DNA of 64,000 nt from Lachnospiraceae bacterium (lineage in GTDB: Bacteria > Bacillota > Clostridia > Lachnospirales > Lachnospiraceae): the NCBI GenBank assembly GCA_900766815.1, contig CAAFWV010000041.1, forward strand, positions 7,453 through 71,452. Reading direction: 5' to 3'. Position 1 is the stretch's first letter. Every line of letters begins with the position of its first letter. Below are positions 61,778-64,000 of this stretch, in pieces. The notes under the pieces were generated by a model. That model was not told the DNA's origin. It was given only the letters and a program-made list of their open reading frames with translations, and did not search any database. The position numbers and the translations under genes were made by a program.

Positions 61778-63175
61778 ATGACGGCAAATATGGTACAGGG
61801 CTTTGGTCAGGTTTCTGCCGGAGTGCCTAAGGTATCGAATGCGGCGAAGAGTCAGGAAGACGGCGGCTTCATGGATGTGCTCAAAGAAAGTACAGCTAAG
61901 AGCGATACCAATTTCGGCTCGGACAACAGCGACAAGCTGAAAACCGCTGCGGCTGAGACTGATGCCAAGACTGATAAGTCTGTAGGCGGCACCGAGAAGA
62001 CTGCTGACACTAAGGAAGCTTCGACTGAATCAGCTAAGGAAGTGGATGCCGGGAACGATACCAAGGCAACAGAAGAGACGAAGGTTACGGATACTGAAGT
62101 CGCAGAAGAGTACGATGTGCAGGAAATGGAAGCCGTGCTTGAGGCGGTTGCGAGTCTTATTCAGACTATAGCTGATACACTTGATGTTCCGGTTGAGGCG
62201 GTGAATGAGAGTATCGAGAATCTGAACCTTGATGTAACGGATGTACTTGATACGAAGAACATTCCGCTAATCGTTGCAGACGTTAATAATCTTACGGATG
62301 TGTCGGAGATTATGATGGATGAGAACCTGTCAGCGGATGTTAAGGAGCTTATCGGTGAGGTTAATGAGACACTTGACAGTCTGGCCGAGGAGCTTGGTTC
62401 TACGGTAGAAGAGCTTAAGGCTGATATCGACAGGCTCGCAGGAGAGAGAATACCTACAGATTATTCCAACGCCACAGGCAATGAATCATCGGAGGGTGCA
62501 ACAGAGAATCGAATTGATTCTACGGCAAACAATACTCCCGTGATTGAAGTTGAGAGCAGGAATAATGCTAAGGAGGACACTCAGGGCAGAGCAAAGAGTG
62601 ACGGAGATTCCGGCAATAACACATTAAACTTTGCACAGACTGTAATTGATAATCTGAAGGCAGCTACAGAGGCCAAGGTAAGTGAGAATGTAAGCGATTT
62701 TGGTCAGACAATAAGCACTCAGGATATTTACGAACAGGTAATGTCCAACTTAAAGCTTACAATGAAGGCTGACATGACTCAGATGGAGATGGAATTACAT
62801 CCTGCAAGCTTAGGTAATGTCAGAGTTCAGGTAGCAGCTAAGGATGGTGTTATTACGGCAAGCTTCACAACTGAGAATGAAAGCGTTAAGGCAGCGCTTG
62901 AAACCCAGGTTATTACTCTTAAGAATCAGTTAGAGGAGCAGGGTATCAAGGTTGAAGCTGTTGAAGTAACTGTAAGCAGTCACGCTTTTGAGAGAAACCT
63001 GAGTGAGAATGGCGAGGGTTCGGGCAATCCCGAAGAAGAGAATAGCAAGGGTAAACCAAGAAGTATCGATCTGAGACGGCTGAGCGAGGACGATATAGAA
63101 TCTCTCGGGGATGAAGACAGAGTGACGGCAGACATGATGGCCAGAGAGGGCAATACAGTCAACTATCTGGCGTAA
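61778..63175 (+). CDS. fliK: Flagellar hook-length control protein FliK
   Basis: 465 residues. A long, low-complexity acidic/Thr-rich N-terminal region (residues 20-330) works as a molecular ruler. The C-terminal hook-length domain is clear: MKADMTQMEMELHPASLGNVRVQV, VKAALETQVITLKNQLEEQGI and VEAVEVTVSSHAF. FliK is exported and switches the export gate from hook to filament substrates. ATG 61778 follows AAAGGAGGAG; the in-frame TTG at 61760 would swallow that site. A sigma-28-type promoter may give it extra expression. flgD starts 10 bases after. Confidence 0.92.
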   Translation: MTANMVQGFGQVSAGVPKVSNAAKSQEDGGFMDVLKESTAKSDTNFGSDNSDKLKTAAAETDAKTDKSVGGTEKTADTKEASTESAKEVDAGNDTKATEETKVTDTEVAEEYDVQEMEAVLEAVASLIQTIADTLDVPVEAVNESIENLNLDVTDVLDTKNIPLIVADVNNLTDVSEIMMDENLSADVKELIGEVNETLDSLAEELGSTVEELKADIDRLAGERIPTDYSNATGNESSEGATENRIDSTANNTPVIEVESRNNAKEDTQGRAKSDGDSGNNTLNFAQTVIDNLKAATEAKVSENVSDFGQTISTQDIYEQVMSNLKLTMKADMTQMEMELHPASLGNVRVQVAAKDGVITASFTTENESVKAALETQVITLKNQLEEQGIKVEAVEVTVSSHAFERNLSENGEGSGNPEEENSKGKPRSIDLRRLSEDDIESLGDEDRVTADMMAREGNTVNYLA

Positions 63176-63185
63176 GGAGGTTAAT

Positions 63186-63926
63186 ATGGGTGTATCAGCG
63201 GATATTGTTAACGGTCAGATCACTAACAATGGCGTTAGAGACAATACAGATATAGCCAAGGCAATTGAGGCTTCCAAGAAGGAATCGGGCGGTGCGCTTG
63301 ATAAGGATGCATTCTTACAGCTTCTGGTAACACAGATGCAGTATCAGGACCCGTTACAGCCTACAGATAATACACAATATATTTCGCAGCTTGCAAGCTT
63401 CTCGACACTGGAGCAGATGCAGAATATGAGCTCCACCATGGAGATGCAGAGAGCATCAGGACTGGTTGGACAGTATGTCTATATTGAGGAGACAGATGCG
63501 ACCACAGGCGAGACTAAGCAGGTGGAAGGAACTGTTGATTATGTTACATATTCAGGCAGTAAGACATATCTGTCAATCAATGGCAAGCTCTACAATTTCG
63601 ATGATCTCGTAACGGTTGCGGATGCAGATTATACACTGGCAGTAAAACTTGCGGATTCTATCGTATCTTATATCAATAAGCTTCCTAATCTCAGCGAGCT
63701 CTCAGAAGAAGATGCTGATGATGTGAAGAAACTGGCTGAGGCATATGGCAATATGGACTCTTATCAGAAGTCATTCTTAACTGATGAAGAGAAGGCAGTT
63801 GCAGATGCATATTTAAGTTGGTATAACGATCATATTTCCAAGGAAGAAGATACTAAGGAAGATGAGAATAATGCCGATAATAAAAATGAAGGCGCAGTCG
63901 AGGATACTACTTCCGAGACTGAATAA
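63186..63926 (+). CDS. flgD: Flagellar hook-cap protein FlgD with acidic tail
   Basis: 246 residues. The N-terminal cap motif LDKDAFLQLLVTQMQYQDPLQPTDNTQYISQLASFSTLEQM is unmistakable. After a short beta segment (ETKQVEGTVDYVTYSGSK), the usual FlgD Ig/Tudor region is replaced by an alpha-helical stretch (about residues 158-220) and a 25-residue Glu/Asp/Asn-rich tail. FlgD scaffolds hook assembly and is discarded afterwards. AAGGAGG precedes the ATG. The unusual C-terminus may be lineage-specific. Confidence 0.92.
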   Translation: MGVSADIVNGQITNNGVRDNTDIAKAIEASKKESGGALDKDAFLQLLVTQMQYQDPLQPTDNTQYISQLASFSTLEQMQNMSSTMEMQRASGLVGQYVYIEETDATTGETKQVEGTVDYVTYSGSKTYLSINGKLYNFDDLVTVADADYTLAVKLADSIVSYINKLPNLSELSEEDADDVKKLAEAYGNMDSYQKSFLTDEEKAVADAYLSWYNDHISKEEDTKEDENNADNKNEGAVEDTTSETE

Positions 63927-63950
63927 GTCGTAATAACCGGAGGGAAGAGA

Positions 63951-64000
63951 ATGAACATTAACAACAATCAATTCCTTTCAATTGAGCAGTTAAAGGATCA
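63951..64000 (+). CDS. Flagellar operon gene, truncated by window end
   Basis: Only 16 codons are visible (MNINNNQFLSIEQLKD), starting at ATG 63951 after GGAGGGAAGAG. By position after flgD it is probably the small TIGR02530-type operon protein that precedes flgE in clostridia, but too little is visible to identify it. Confidence 0.5.
   Translation, partial: MNINNNQFLSIEQLKD

Overview
The window reads as chromosomal DNA of a motile, low-to-mid GC, Gram-positive anaerobe, most likely a flagellated member of the Lachnospiraceae (Clostridia). The clues are the gene order topA-codY-flgB-flgC-fliE-fliF-fliG-fliH-fliI-fliJ, strong AGGAGG ribosome binding sites, several TTG starts, clostridial gene pairs such as glnA plus an ANTAR regulator, and many lipobox-type lipoproteins. 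The family is inferred from protein character and gene order, not from a marker gene search. I see no rRNA, tRNA, CRISPR array, transposase or prophage. Genes are dense, and no stretch longer than about 300 bases lacks one.

Region 1 (1-5,400): the end of a large cell-surface protein, a small lipoprotein, a two-domain PlsC-type acyltransferase, and a biotin transporter gene bioY behind a clear BirA operator/promoter, overlapping a DUF1284 gene. Region 2 (5,400-13,112): a divergent amino-acid catabolic locus. Leftward lie an ornithine-racemase-like enzyme and methionine gamma-lyase. Rightward lie a complete polar amino-acid ABC importer, a diaminopimelate-decarboxylase-like enzyme and 2,3-diaminopropionate ammonia-lyase. 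Four PLP enzymes thus share one importer, a palindromic operator candidate and a leader terminator. Region 3 (13,113-28,130): a membrane XRE regulator, a polytopic membrane protein abutting a GH13 alpha-amylase (promoter inside an 11-bp inverted repeat), thrH, a PTS-IIC-like permease, nadE, an FAD oxidoreductase, a MATE exporter that starts right after a terminator, a TrpXYZ-type ABC importer and a DUF975 protein.

Region 4 (28,130-47,640): a minus-strand Ig-like surface protein; hisC-hslO-glnA-ANTAR; two small membrane proteins; guaB-pncB; an OGG1-type glycosylase; a beta-CASP nuclease followed by thyA, folA and a YhaO/YhaN-type nuclease pair; then a leftward SDR and trxB. Region 5 (47,640-51,000, leftward): comM-dprA (DNA uptake and processing) and rpsT. 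Region 6 (51,000-64,000): topA, codY and the first part of the fla/che operon (flgB to flgD, with one further truncated gene), with a possible sigma-28 promoter before fliK.

The most unusual items are the PLP/importer locus with its conditional-looking leader terminator, the inverted-repeat promoter before the membrane protein/amylase pair, the MATE gene placed on the 3' edge of a terminator, and a lipoprotein whose Shine-Dalgarno is separated from its GTG start by a hairpin. All are sequence observations that need database or wet-lab confirmation.
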